In this document: piece after piece, positions 25,805-34,871 of the stretch
Layout: each line of letters begins with the position of its first letter
Numbering within the stretch: position 1 is the first letter of the stretch
Translations under genes and position numbers: made by a program
DNA from: Arcanobacterium pluranimalium
GTDB lineage: Bacteria > Actinomycetota > Actinomycetes > Actinomycetales > Actinomycetaceae
Assembly: GCF_016907845.1 (NCBI RefSeq)
Contig: NZ_JAFBCS010000001.1
Location: 1,984,001 to 2,048,000, forward strand
Direction of reading: 5' to 3'
Length of the DNA stretch: 64,000 nt
Notes under the pieces: generated by a model
Database searches by the model: none
Seen by the model: the letters and a program-made list of their open reading frames with translations, nothing else
Told to the model about the DNA's origin: nothing

Positions 25805-26317
25805 ATGAGCGCCTTACGTAAAATAGCCCGCCCAATGCTCGCCGCCCCATTCGTTCTTGCCGGACTTGACGCAGCTATCCGCCCCGAACCTCACCGCGAG
25901 CGCGCCGAAAAACTCTACAGTCTCGCTAAGCAACTCGGCTTCAAGGCGCCCTCGGCTGAGCTCACGGACGCGCTCACTCGTGGAACCGGAATTGCGATGA
26001 CCACCTGTGGCCTCGCCTTGGCGCGCTCTCGCGCACCGCGCATATGCGCAGCTCTTCTTGGAATAATGCACGTTCCCCTCGCCCTTGCCAACAACCCTTT
26101 CTGGGAACACCACGGCGAAGAGCAGCGTCAAGACCTGCTCAATCTCGCCAGCGCTGCCGGACTAATTGGCGGCGCACTGATCGCTTCCTCAGACCGTGAG
26201 GGCAAACCCTCGCTCGCGTGGCGTCTGAACAACTGGAAAGACGACGTCGTCGCCTCAGTTGATAGCACTTTTTCCGCCGCTGAAACAAAAGTCAAAGAGC
26301 TGGGAGCTCAGTCTTGA
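25805..26317 (+). CDS. DoxX family membrane protein
   Basis: A 170-residue protein with hydrophobic segments at about 8-20, 65-80, 85-100 and 120-135 and the DoxX-like N-terminus ARPMLAAPFVLAGLDAAIRP. DoxX-family proteins are small membrane proteins of unclear function, some linked to redox homeostasis. The ATG at 25805 has AGGAGAAAG upstream. The stop overlaps the aroA start in TTGA, implying coupled translation with aroA and rsgA. No specific role is inferred. Confidence 0.8.
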   Translation: MSALRKIARPMLAAPFVLAGLDAAIRPEPHRERAEKLYSLAKQLGFKAPSAELTDALTRGTGIAMTTCGLALARSRAPRICAALLGIMHVPLALANNPFWEHHGEEQRQDLLNLASAAGLIGGALIASSDREGKPSLAWRLNNWKDDVVASVDSTFSAAETKVKELGAQS

Positions 26318-27618
26318 CTGCTTGGCAAGCGCCGCATCTTTCTCAATCACAACCTGTCGATGCGCAGGTGATACTGCCTGGATCAAAATCACTCACAAAT
26401 CGCTATTTGGTGCTCGCCGCGCTGAGTGAAAAACCAGTCACGATCACGAATCCGCTCCAAGCCCGCGACACTCAGCTCATGCGCCAAGCTCTTGAAAATC
26501 TTGGAGTTTCGGTGGCCGAGCACGTTACCGATACCCATGTAGCGTGGACGGTTACGCCCCGACCCTTGCACGGCGCTCGCATCGAATGTGGACTTGCTGG
26601 CACTGTGATGCGTTTTATTCCACCTATCGCAGCTCTTGCCGAGGGCGAGAGCGTTATCGACGGCGATCCACAAGCGCGTCTGCGCCCAATGACTCCGATT
26701 GTGCAGGCCTTGCGGCAGCTCAATATACCTGTCGCGAGCGAGAACCACACCTTGCCGCTTCGTATTCAAGGCGAGCACATTTGCAACGGAGGTAGCGTAC
26801 GGATCGACGCTTCGACGTCGTCCCAATTCGTTTCGGCGCTATTGCTCGCCGGCGCGCGTTTCGAGGGCGGCATCGATATTTATCACGACGGCGGAGCACT
26901 CCCCTCGGCACCGCATATAGCTATGACCGTCGATCTGCTGCGCAAAGCCGGGGTTGACGTCAGCGAAAGCCAGAATCACTGGCGGGTAGAACCAGGAAAG
27001 ATTCAGCAAGCCGACGTCGCCGTTGAAGCAGACCTGTCCAATGCTGGGCCATTCCTTGCGGCGGCCATGATTACGCAAGGTAGCGTTCGTATCCCCTTTT
27101 GGCCAACGTCCACCACGCAGCCGGGTCGTGAGTATGTGCGCATATTCGACATGATGGGCGGCCAGTGCAGCTTTCACCAGCAAAATTCGGATGATTTTGG
27201 GGTGCTTGAGCTAAAAGGTCCAGAAAAAATTCGCGGGATCGACATGAATTTTCACGACGTCGGTGAGCTAGTTCCAACTGTTGCCGCGGTTGCCTGTTTT
27301 GCCGATTCGCCCTCGGCATTGCGCGATATTGGACAGCTACGCGGGCACGAAACAGATCGACTCGCAGCTCTGAGCACCGAAATCTCAAAGCTTGGCGCGC
27401 ATGCTCATATTGCGGGCGAGGATTTAGTAATCGAACCGGCCAGCTGCCACAATAAAGCTATGTATGCTGCTCACCTCGAATCTTACGCCGACCATCGCAT
27501 GGCGACCTTTGGTGCCATTATTGGCCTGCGAGTGCCTGGCGTGAGCGTCAATAATATTGAAACAACTTCCAAAACTCTGCCAAATTTCGTTCAATTATGG
27601 GAAGGAATGTTGCGTTGA
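26314..27618 (+). CDS. aroA: 3-phosphoshikimate 1-carboxyvinyltransferase (EPSP synthase)
   Basis: AroA joins phosphoenolpyruvate to shikimate-3-phosphate in aromatic amino-acid synthesis. The 434-residue protein has LPGSKSLTNRYLVLAAL at the N-terminus, GLAGTVMRFIPP, DGDPQARLRPM, and the C-terminal RGHETDRLAAL and SYADHRMATFGAIIGLR. The TTG start at 26314 overlaps the previous stop and has GGGAG upstream. Placement next to rsgA is common in actinobacteria. Its own stop overlaps the rsgA start in the same TTGA fashion. Confidence 0.97.
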   Translation: MTAWQAPHLSQSQPVDAQVILPGSKSLTNRYLVLAALSEKPVTITNPLQARDTQLMRQALENLGVSVAEHVTDTHVAWTVTPRPLHGARIECGLAGTVMRFIPPIAALAEGESVIDGDPQARLRPMTPIVQALRQLNIPVASENHTLPLRIQGEHICNGGSVRIDASTSSQFVSALLLAGARFEGGIDIYHDGGALPSAPHIAMTVDLLRKAGVDVSESQNHWRVEPGKIQQADVAVEADLSNAGPFLAAAMITQGSVRIPFWPTSTTQPGREYVRIFDMMGGQCSFHQQNSDDFGVLELKGPEKIRGIDMNFHDVGELVPTVAAVACFADSPSALRDIGQLRGHETDRLAALSTEISKLGAHAHIAGEDLVIEPASCHNKAMYAAHLESYADHRMATFGAIIGLRVPGVSVNNIETTSKTLPNFVQLWEGMLR

Positions 27619-28652
27619 GCAGGCGTGACATCGGCACAGACGACTACCGCGTCAAGGTTCGACCCGGCAAAAGATCGCGTCCACGCACCAAAGTGCGCCC
27701 CGATTATTCCGAGGCTCGACGCGGGCGCGTTTTTCGTATCGACCGCGGGCGCTACCACGTGTCAATGCTCGACGACAGCGTGGACGTCGTCGCCGTAAAA
27801 GCGCGCGAGCTCCCCCGCGGCTCGGTGGCAGTTGGTGATATTTGCGCGATGGTGGGCGACCTGTCTGGGCGCAAGGATTCACTTGCTCGAATTGCGCAAG
27901 TCGATGAACGCATCACCGCCTTGCGCCGCACTGCCGAAGAAGGCGAAGCCGCTGGTAATGAACGCGTTATTGTGGCTAATGCCGATCAACTCGTGATCGT
28001 CACGGCACTCGCGCAGCCCGAACCTCGCACGGGAATGATTGACCGTTGCCTCGTGGCGGCATTTGAAGCAGGAATGAAACCAATCTTGCTGCTCACAAAG
28101 GCAGATCTGGCCGATCCACGATCCATCATCGAGCACTATTCCGGTGTGGATCTCGATATCGTCGTATCGAGCTTGGTGCAGATTGATCCACTCACTGAAG
28201 TAGAGACGCTCGATCAACACCAGCTTCAAAGAATCCGTGCGCTCTTGACTAATCATGTTTCGGTGCTTATCGGGCATTCCGGCGTCGGGAAATCGACACT
28301 CATCAATGCGCTCGTACCGCAAGCTGCACGAGAAACTGGGCACGTGAATGCCGTGACTGGGCGAGGACGCCACACATCGACGTCGGCTATGGCTTTTCAT
28401 CTCGACGGCGGCGGCACCGTCATCGATACCCCCGGGGTGCGCACATTCGGGCTTGCTCATGTGGATGCCGATGCGCTCCTGCGCGGTTTTCCCGATCTGC
28501 AAGAAATCGCATTGGACTGCCCGCGCGGTTGCAGCCACGCGGCAGGATCCTTAGATTGTGCCCTTGACGTTAGTGCAGATGAGCGCGTTAAACTGCGTGT
28601 GCAATCCTTTCGGCGGCTACTGGATTCAATTCCGCAACCACAGTGGGCTTAA
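27615..28652 (+). CDS. rsgA: Ribosome small-subunit-dependent GTPase A
   Basis: RsgA assists late 30S subunit maturation. The 345-residue protein has an N-terminal OB-fold, a circularly permuted GTPase domain with G4 LLTKADL before G1 GHSGVGKSTLINAL (about 219) and G3 DTPGVRTFGL, and a C-terminal zinc-binding motif CPRGCSHAAGSLDC. I take the TTG at 27615, which overlaps the aroA stop and has an AAGGA 8 nt upstream, rather than an ATG at 27597 inside aroA. Its stop codon overlaps the -10 of the next gene. Confidence 0.94.
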   Translation: MSRRDIGTDDYRVKVRPGKRSRPRTKVRPDYSEARRGRVFRIDRGRYHVSMLDDSVDVVAVKARELPRGSVAVGDICAMVGDLSGRKDSLARIAQVDERITALRRTAEEGEAAGNERVIVANADQLVIVTALAQPEPRTGMIDRCLVAAFEAGMKPILLLTKADLADPRSIIEHYSGVDLDIVVSSLVQIDPLTEVETLDQHQLQRIRALLTNHVSVLIGHSGVGKSTLINALVPQAARETGHVNAVTGRGRHTSTSAMAFHLDGGGTVIDTPGVRTFGLAHVDADALLRGFPDLQEIALDCPRGCSHAAGSLDCALDVSADERVKLRVQSFRRLLDSIPQPQWA

Positions 28653-28655
28653 GAT
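28650..28655 (+). promoter_or_regulatory. -10 element for leaderless hisN-like gene
   Basis: TAAGAT ends exactly 6 nt before the ATG at 28662 and its first three bases are the rsgA stop codon. There is no Shine-Dalgarno. A -35 is not evident. Confidence 0.5.
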
Positions 28656-28661
28656 AGAACT

Positions 28662-29468
28662 ATGAATACACGTTCTCGCCATTCCGATGATCTACAAGTG
28701 ATCGCAGGCATTATTGATCGAGTGGATCAATTCACGCTTAAGCGTTTTCGCGCTACAGATTTGCGTGTAGATACAAAACCAGATTTCACACCGGTAACTG
28801 ACGCTGATCGTGGAGCCGAACAAATTATTCGCGATTTGCTGGCGCAGTTTCGCTCGCGTGACGCCGTGTTTGGCGAAGAACAGGGGCAAAAGGGATTTTC
28901 AAACCGGCGCTGGATCATCGATCCTATCGATGGCACCAAAAACTTCGTGCGTGGAGTGCCAGTGTGGGCAACTCTCGTTGCGCTCGAAGAAGACGGCGAA
29001 ATCGTGCTCGGTATGGTCTCAGCACCGGCATTGAATCGACGCTGGTGGGCAGCAAAAGGTTTAGGTGCATACACCGGAAAATCGTGGACCTCTGCCAAAC
29101 AGATTCACGTTTCACAAGTGAATCGCATTGACGACGCTTCGCTGTCTTATTCTTCGCTTGACGGCTGGCAAGACCGCGGCCAACTGCGCGGCTTTTTGCG
29201 GTTAGCTCAGGCCTCATGGCGCACCCGCGCCTACGGCGATTTTTGGTCTTATATGCTTGTTGCAGAGGGCGCCGTTGATATTGCCACCGAGCCGAGCCTC
29301 GAACTCTACGATATGGCAGCACTCGTGCCGATTCTCACCGAAGCTGGCGGCACATTTACCGATCTCGATGGCAATGCCGGCCCGTGGGGAAAATCGGCAC
29401 TAGCCACTAACGGCTTACTTCATCAAGAAGCACTTGACATCCTACAATCAGTATCCGACAACAATTGA
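28662..29468 (+). CDS. hisN: Histidinol-phosphatase / inositol monophosphatase family
   Basis: A 268-residue metal-dependent phosphatase of the IMPase fold. Visible motifs are VTDADRGAEQIIRDLL, GEEQG, the core WIIDPIDGTKNFVRGVPVW and the C-terminal EPSLELYDMAALVPILTEAGG. Sequence style (GDFWSYMLVAEGAVDIATEP) matches actinobacterial HisN, which dephosphorylates histidinol phosphate, but an inositol or other sugar phosphatase is possible. The message appears leaderless. It is followed after 10 bp by a phosphoribosyltransferase gene. Confidence 0.8.
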   Translation: MNTRSRHSDDLQVIAGIIDRVDQFTLKRFRATDLRVDTKPDFTPVTDADRGAEQIIRDLLAQFRSRDAVFGEEQGQKGFSNRRWIIDPIDGTKNFVRGVPVWATLVALEEDGEIVLGMVSAPALNRRWWAAKGLGAYTGKSWTSAKQIHVSQVNRIDDASLSYSSLDGWQDRGQLRGFLRLAQASWRTRAYGDFWSYMLVAEGAVDIATEPSLELYDMAALVPILTEAGGTFTDLDGNAGPWGKSALATNGLLHQEALDILQSVSDNN

Positions 29469-29478
29469 AAAGGTGAAC

Positions 29479-29979
29479 ATGACTGAGGAACGCGAAGTAC
29501 TAGGCTGGGAAGAATTTGGAACGGCTTCCCGCGAACTGGCAAAGGACGTATGGGATTCGGGTTTCCACCCCGATATTGTGGTGTGTGTGGCTCGTGGCGG
29601 CCTGCTGCCAGCAGGAGCTATTGGATACGCTCTCGATTTGAAGTCCTTGCTGGTGCTGAACGTCGAATTCTACACTGGAATTGGCCAGACCCTTCCCGAT
29701 CCTCGTCTGCTCGAACCAGCTCCCGATGTGCGGGCAATGGATGGAAAGCGCGTTCTTATCGTTGACGATGTGGCAGATTCTGGCCGAACGCTTGAATTTG
29801 TACTTGACGTCTGTAAACGCGCAGGCGCACTAGACACCCGAGTGGCAGTGCTGTACGAAAAGTCACGCTCAACTCTCAAGTGTGAATACGTTTGGCGTAC
29901 CACCGATAAGTGGATTGCGTTCCCTTGGTCGGATAAAGATCCGGTCAACGCCGATGCCAATTACACCGCCAAAGACTGA
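29479..29979 (+). CDS. Phosphoribosyltransferase family protein
   Basis: A 166-residue type I phosphoribosyltransferase-like protein. It has the VVCVARGGLLPAGAIGYAL segment and the PRPP-binding motif VLIVDDVADSGRT. It resembles xanthine/hypoxanthine-type enzymes annotated across actinobacteria, but the base substrate cannot be read from sequence. The ATG at 29479 has AAAAGGTG upstream; an earlier in-frame start at 29434 would overlap the preceding gene. It may be cotranscribed with the phosphatase gene. Confidence 0.82.
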   Translation: MTEEREVLGWEEFGTASRELAKDVWDSGFHPDIVVCVARGGLLPAGAIGYALDLKSLLVLNVEFYTGIGQTLPDPRLLEPAPDVRAMDGKRVLIVDDVADSGRTLEFVLDVCKRAGALDTRVAVLYEKSRSTLKCEYVWRTTDKWIAFPWSDKDPVNADANYTAKD

Positions 29980-29989
29980 GGTTTTTTCG

Positions 29990-29995
29990 TATCCT
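29990..29995 (+). promoter_or_regulatory. -10 element for leaderless sbcD
   Basis: TATCCT ends exactly 6 nt before the sbcD ATG, with no ribosome-binding site at a usable distance, predicting a leaderless transcript. Confidence 0.45.
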
Positions 29996-30001
29996 TAATC
30001 T

Positions 30002-31219
30002 ATGCGTATTCTTCACACCTCTGACTGGCATTTAGGCCGCACTTTTCACGGCGCAGACCTCACGCCAGCTTTTGAACAGTGGTGTGATTACGTGGTGGAC
30101 TATACCAAATCTGAGAAGATCGACGCATTGCTCGTATCTGGAGATATCTACGATCGTGGAATTCCTCCAGTGGCAATGGTCGATCTTCTTTCAGATACGT
30201 TGGCGCGCTTGCTCGATCATACCCAAGTAGTGATCACCTCGGGCAATCACGATTCTCCACGCCGTCTTGGCTTCGCTTCTGCCCTATTGTGCCGTGGATT
30301 GACGATCTGCACGGATCCGCAATTGAGCGCACGGCCCGTAGCATTACATGATTCAGCTGGTGAAATTGGTGCTTTCGTCTATGCGATTCCCTATCTCGAT
30401 CCGGATGTAGAACGACGACGGCTCAGCGACGATCCACAACAGCTGCTTCCGCGTTCCCACGAAGCGGTCATGAAAGCCGCACTGACCCGCATTTACAGTC
30501 ATATCGCTCAGCATCCAGACAGTGCGAAGATTCCCCGCCTGGCGATGGCTCATGCATTCGTGACGGGTGGTGAGCCCAGCGACTCTGAACAAGATCTCCA
30601 TATCGGTGGCGTTAATTCAGTCCCATCAGCAGTTTTTGCTCCACCTGCACAAGTGCAGCCGCTCGATTATATTGCCCTTGGCCATTTGCACGGCCCGCAG
30701 AAAATCGGTTCGGATACGCGGCCTCTTATACGCTATTCCGGCTCGCCTATCGCTTTTTCTTTCTCTGAACAGCATCATCATAAGAGTTCCGTGCTGCTTG
30801 ACTTCTCTGCCACCCCCTCGCCAACGCAAGCCGATAGTGCAACGGGAGTTCCCGGCGTCGAACTGGTACCAAATCCGGTGTTTCGAAAGCTGGCGACGCT
30901 TACTGATTCCTTTGAAAACCTCACGAGTGTGCGTTACAGTTCCTACGCGGATCACTTTTTACGCATTTTTGTTACCGACGACGAACGCCCCCAGAATCTC
31001 ATTGCCCGCTTACGTAAGCATTTTCCACACCTTGTTGAAGTGCGCCATGAAACGACTGCTGTGGAAGTCGATTCTCGGCAAGACCGTGTGGCTCAAAAAA
31101 GTCCGATCGGCGTAATCACTGAGTTTTTTGAAAGTTCGGGTGGGCGCAAACTCACTCCTCCAGAGTTGGCGTACGTGCAGAAAACCTGGGAAGAACAGGG
31201 CAAAGGAGAAGACAAGTGA
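30002..31219 (+). CDS. sbcD: DNA exonuclease SbcD (Mre11-type nuclease)
   Basis: SbcD is the nuclease subunit of the SbcCD complex, which processes hairpins and protein-blocked DNA ends. The 405-residue protein has the metallophosphoesterase motifs SDWHLGRTFHG, SGDIYDRG, TSGNHDSPRR, MAHAFVTGGE and LGHLHGPQKI in order, then a C-terminal capping region. Its stop overlaps the sbcC start by 4 bp (GTGA), implying coupled synthesis of both subunits. Given the many long perfect hairpins in this window, the complex has ready substrates. Confidence 0.96.
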   Translation: MRILHTSDWHLGRTFHGADLTPAFEQWCDYVVDYTKSEKIDALLVSGDIYDRGIPPVAMVDLLSDTLARLLDHTQVVITSGNHDSPRRLGFASALLCRGLTICTDPQLSARPVALHDSAGEIGAFVYAIPYLDPDVERRRLSDDPQQLLPRSHEAVMKAALTRIYSHIAQHPDSAKIPRLAMAHAFVTGGEPSDSEQDLHIGGVNSVPSAVFAPPAQVQPLDYIALGHLHGPQKIGSDTRPLIRYSGSPIAFSFSEQHHHKSSVLLDFSATPSPTQADSATGVPGVELVPNPVFRKLATLTDSFENLTSVRYSSYADHFLRIFVTDDERPQNLIARLRKHFPHLVEVRHETTAVEVDSRQDRVAQKSPIGVITEFFESSGGRKLTPPELAYVQKTWEEQGKGEDK

Positions 31220-34200
31220 TTATCCGGCGTCTTGAATTTTGCGGGATCGGGCCATTTGGCGGCGAGCACGTCATTGATTTTGACCAGCTCACCGAATCGG
31301 GAATTTTCCTGCTTGACGGACCAACTGGCTCGGGAAAATCCTCTATTATCGATGCGATTGTGTTTGCTCTCTACGGAAGTGTTGCGGGAAAAGAGAGCTC
31401 TGAGGAGCGTATTCGCTCCACGCACACGCCGCCACATGAAGAATCCTGGGTAGATCTCGTGTTCAGCGTGGCATCTGGAACGTACCGAGTGCGGCGCACT
31501 CCACAATGGGAGCGCCCAAAGAAGAGCGGTGCAGGCACCACCAAAGTGAATCAATCAGCCACGCTGTGGAAACTCTCAGAAAGCGCTGTTGACGAGCAGG
31601 CTTGGGATGCGGGCGAGCCGATCAGCACTCAAGCTCGTGAAGTGGGAATCGAGCTCAGAGCCATCCTTGGCTTGGACAAAAAACAATTCGCTCAAACGGT
31701 CGTACTGCCACAAGGGCAGTTCGCAGATTTTTTGCGGCTGAAATCGAGTGAACGCGCTCCGCTCCTCGAAACTATTTTTGATACTGGCAGCTATCGACTT
31801 TTCGCCGAAACCCTCGCTAAAGAGGCAAGTAACTACGAAAAACAGCTACGCGAAGCTGTGCAATCTTACCGCAATGCGCTCAATACCTGGCTCGAAATAT
31901 CTGATCTTCCTGAGCAGGTTCGCCAACAATTGCAGGTACATCAGGAAGCGGCGCTAGAATTTGACGTCCCTAGTGATCCACAGTGCGACGCCGATTTACT
32001 CGGATTCGTTTCAGACACGGTGGCCGATTTTGTTGATCAGGCAGCTCAGCAGGCTAAAGCAGCTCAGATCGCTCAACAGGCCGAAGAAGAAGCTCGCACA
32101 GTATATGAGAATTCAGCAAAAATACTCGATGCAATAGCCGAGCACAAAATCGCCTGTGAGCAGTACGAAGAACTCAAAATACACCGCAATGAACGCGATG
32201 CTAAACAGTCGGCGCTCGACGCCCATCACGAAGCTCAGCTGCTCGCGGTGCAGCTCGATCACGCGGCAGCTGCCCGCCAAAATTTCGAATCTTGCTATGA
32301 GCAGGCCTGTTCTATTCTCAATCCAGAACACCTGGCTTTATTAGAAACACCGCATACTGCGTTCACTTCGGCACTCGGCACACTAGAATCAGGCGTAAAT
32401 ATCCCCGATTTTGACTGCCAAGAGCTAACTTCCCTACTGGAAGATCAGCGCACGCACTTGAGCGAGACAATCGGTTCACTACAAAGCTTTGCCGAAGCCG
32501 AATCACGCATTGAGCAGCGCGAGATTGACCTCCAAAACAAACGGGCTGAGCTGGATGAATCCACGGCAAGCATCGAAGAACTGACTCAAGTTTGCCAACA
32601 GCAACCGGCAGTAATCGACGAACTCACTGCCAAACTCGCCCAAGCTCAAAAACTTCAAGCCACGTTAGATACGCTCGAATCCCAGCGCGATGCTATTGCT
32701 CACCAGCTCGAACTATTTGAGCGCAAAACCAAACTTGCTCAGCACAGAGAATCTGCGCAGAGCAAGGTGCGCGATCGACTCAATATCCATCGCGAGGCGA
32801 AAAAGCGTTTTGATGTGCTCACCGAACAGTGGATCGCTTCAACTGCCGCAAATCTGGCTGAGCAACTCGACGATGGGGCGCCGTGCCCAGTGTGTGGATC
32901 GTGCGAGCATCCCAATATAGCCACTCCAAATGCTCAACACACCACCCGCGAACAGGTCGATTTAGCCCACGAGGCGCTTGAACAAGCCACAGCTTCCTTA
33001 GATGCAGCGAATACTGAGCTCACGCAACTACAAACTCAGCTGGCAGCTCTCGATGCAGAGCTGAATATTCCACTCGCTGAATTGACTCAAAACCAGCACG
33101 AAATTGACGAGGAATACGCCCGCGCCGAGCAAGCTGTTAAAGATGCACGCAGTTTAGCCACTGCGATTGAAGCTCAGCAGCAAAAATCTGCCCAACTCGC
33201 ACAAGACTTAGCAACTGCCCAGTTAAAACGCGCCGAATTACAAACCTTGTGCGAGCTAGAAGACGCCGCTTTGACGGAAGAAAGGGCGCGAGTACACGCC
33301 GCTCGCTCCGGCTTTTCATCGGTGCACGAACGCGTCAATGATCTTGACGCCAAATATACACAAACTCACAAACAGCTTGGCTGTCTCGAATCTCTCATCA
33401 ATGCAGCCGCTACCTTGCGGGCGAATTTGCTCAAGGCAAACGCGAGCATAGCGGCGTCGTCTTTTGCCACAGCTGAGGCGGTCACGCAGGCAGTACTTGC
33501 CGAAGATTTCGCAAGTGAGCTGCGCAAAAACATCAAAGAATTCGATGATTCTCTCAGCGCCGTCAAAGCCAAGCTCGCAGAGCCACGCTTTGCCAATCTG
33601 CCGGATGAATCGAGCATCGATCTCGCTGCACATGAAAGCCAATTACTCAAGGCTAAAGAGGATCGCGCCCAGGCAGATATACGCTCTGCTCACACGCAAC
33701 GTTTTGCAAGTGATACGCAACGACTTGCACGACCGCTGCGAACGGCGTCGGAAACTTGGCACACATTAGCCATCCAGGCCGGACCCCTGCTGCGCTTAGC
33801 GGATATTGCGCAAGCAGGTCGCTCATCGAAAACTCGAGTCCCGCTGAGCATGTGGGTATTGCTCAATCGTTTTGAGATGGTCGTTGATCGAGCCAACGAG
33901 CATCTTGCGCGGATTTCGGGCGGGCGCTATGAGCTGCGCAGAAGCAATGAGGGTAATCGGATTCAAAAGACGGGACTCGGTTTGAGCATTATCGATCGCG
34001 ATGGTTCGCCGCACGGCGATGTTGAACGATCCACGGCTTCGCTCTCCGGTGGCGAGACGTTCTACACCTCGCTTTCGCTCGCTTTGGCGCTCGCCGAAGT
34101 CGTGCAGGAAGAAAACGGCGGGATTCGCATCGACACTCTCATTATCGATGAAGGCTTTGGCACTCTTTCCGACGACGTTCGCGATACCGTCATGAAGACG

Positions 34201-34335
34201 CTGGGCACGCTAACATCCCACGGACGCAGAGTCGGCATCGTTTCCCACGTTGAAGAGCTTAAACAGATGATTCCCAACCGAATCAGTATTACGCCGGCGC
34301 CGCAGGGCGGTTCGTCATTGACTGTGATCGCCTAA
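31216..34335 (+). CDS. sbcC: DNA exonuclease subunit SbcC (Rad50-type ATPase)
   Basis: The SMC-like ATPase partner of SbcD. The 1039-residue protein has N-terminal Walker A GPTGSGKSSIIDAI, two long Glu/Gln/Ala-rich coiled coils, a zinc hook CPVCGSCEHP at the apex (C557 and C560), and at the C-terminus the ABC signature LSGGETFYTSLSLALAL and Walker B LIIDEGFGTLSDD. The GTG at 31216 overlaps the sbcD stop. Degenerate repeats begin at its stop codon. Length is normal for the family. Confidence 0.97.
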   Translation: MIIRRLEFCGIGPFGGEHVIDFDQLTESGIFLLDGPTGSGKSSIIDAIVFALYGSVAGKESSEERIRSTHTPPHEESWVDLVFSVASGTYRVRRTPQWERPKKSGAGTTKVNQSATLWKLSESAVDEQAWDAGEPISTQAREVGIELRAILGLDKKQFAQTVVLPQGQFADFLRLKSSERAPLLETIFDTGSYRLFAETLAKEASNYEKQLREAVQSYRNALNTWLEISDLPEQVRQQLQVHQEAALEFDVPSDPQCDADLLGFVSDTVADFVDQAAQQAKAAQIAQQAEEEARTVYENSAKILDAIAEHKIACEQYEELKIHRNERDAKQSALDAHHEAQLLAVQLDHAAAARQNFESCYEQACSILNPEHLALLETPHTAFTSALGTLESGVNIPDFDCQELTSLLEDQRTHLSETIGSLQSFAEAESRIEQREIDLQNKRAELDESTASIEELTQVCQQQPAVIDELTAKLAQAQKLQATLDTLESQRDAIAHQLELFERKTKLAQHRESAQSKVRDRLNIHREAKKRFDVLTEQWIASTAANLAEQLDDGAPCPVCGSCEHPNIATPNAQHTTREQVDLAHEALEQATASLDAANTELTQLQTQLAALDAELNIPLAELTQNQHEIDEEYARAEQAVKDARSLATAIEAQQQKSAQLAQDLATAQLKRAELQTLCELEDAALTEERARVHAARSGFSSVHERVNDLDAKYTQTHKQLGCLESLINAAATLRANLLKANASIAASSFATAEAVTQAVLAEDFASELRKNIKEFDDSLSAVKAKLAEPRFANLPDESSIDLAAHESQLLKAKEDRAQADIRSAHTQRFASDTQRLARPLRTASETWHTLAIQAGPLLRLADIAQAGRSSKTRVPLSMWVLLNRFEMVVDRANEHLARISGGRYELRRSNEGNRIQKTGLGLSIIDRDGSPHGDVERSTASLSGGETFYTSLSLALALAEVVQEENGGIRIDTLIIDEGFGTLSDDVRDTVMKTLGTLTSHGRRVGIVSHVEELKQMIPNRISITPAPQGGSSLTVIA

Positions 34336-34410
34336 TTGCCGCTGCCTGATCGTTAGGCTTAATTGCTGGAGTCTAATTATCGGTTTCTGCTTGCTGTCTA
34401 ATTGCTGCTT
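34332..34410 (+). repeat. Degenerate repeats after sbcC
   Basis: Units CTAATTGCC (34332), CTTAATTGCTGG (34358), CTAATTATCGG (34373) and CTAATTGCTGC (34398) follow one another at 15- and 25-bp spacings, covering both the sbcC stop and the stop of the convergent gene. They resemble the repeats after the phosphodiesterase gene and menF. Confidence 0.55.
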
Positions 34411-34871
34411 CCGGCCTCGAGCATAGCCCGAACCGCGTCGCGTTCGATCACGTCGTACCACATCAGTTCAATATCGCCGCACGCCATGAAAGCTTCCTCA
34501 TCTCCGGCGATTGCCTGCTGAATTATCGCTTCGCTACCGGGTTCATCAACCAATATGGCTTCCACTCGATCCCAGACGACGACGTCGATGAGGTTGCGTT
34601 GCGTCACGAGTACGTCGTCTTCCGACGGCGGAGTAACCAAGCAGGTGTCTGCAACTTCGGCAACTGCCACAATTCTTTGGAAGTTTCGCGTCTGAGTATC
34701 CATGAAACGCAGTGAGTCATCGGCGGCGGCCAAAGTGGCGACCATCTCTAAGCCCTCTTGATCCTCGTTGGGGAAGTGTTGAGCGAGCCCAGCAGTTACT
34801 GCGTGAATCGGTCGAGCTGAGATCGGCTCTGAGCTCAGATCAGCAAGCGTGAGTGGAATGTAGATGCGCAT
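34398..34871 (-). CDS. DUF6912-like hypothetical protein
   Basis: A 157-residue soluble, acidic protein starting MRIYIPLTLADLSSEP, which resembles an actinobacterial conserved family of unknown function (DUF6912 from memory). A central EDDVLVTQRNLIDVVVWDRVEAILVD region and a C-terminal ALMWYDV-like segment (here DIELMWYDVIERD) are the recognisable parts. There is no ribosome-binding site; TAAGAT lies exactly 6 nt upstream of the ATG, so the message is probably leaderless. It converges on sbcC. Confidence 0.7.
   Translation of the reverse strand: MRIYIPLTLADLSSEPISARPIHAVTAGLAQHFPNEDQEGLEMVATLAAADDSLRFMDTQTRNFQRIVAVAEVADTCLVTPPSEDDVLVTQRNLIDVVVWDRVEAILVDEPGSEAIIQQAIAGDEEAFMACGDIELMWYDVIERDAVRAMLEAGSSN

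Noticed and set aside
27879-28538. 219-codon minus-strand open frame
   Set aside because: It is antisense to rsgA, which carries all GTPase motifs.
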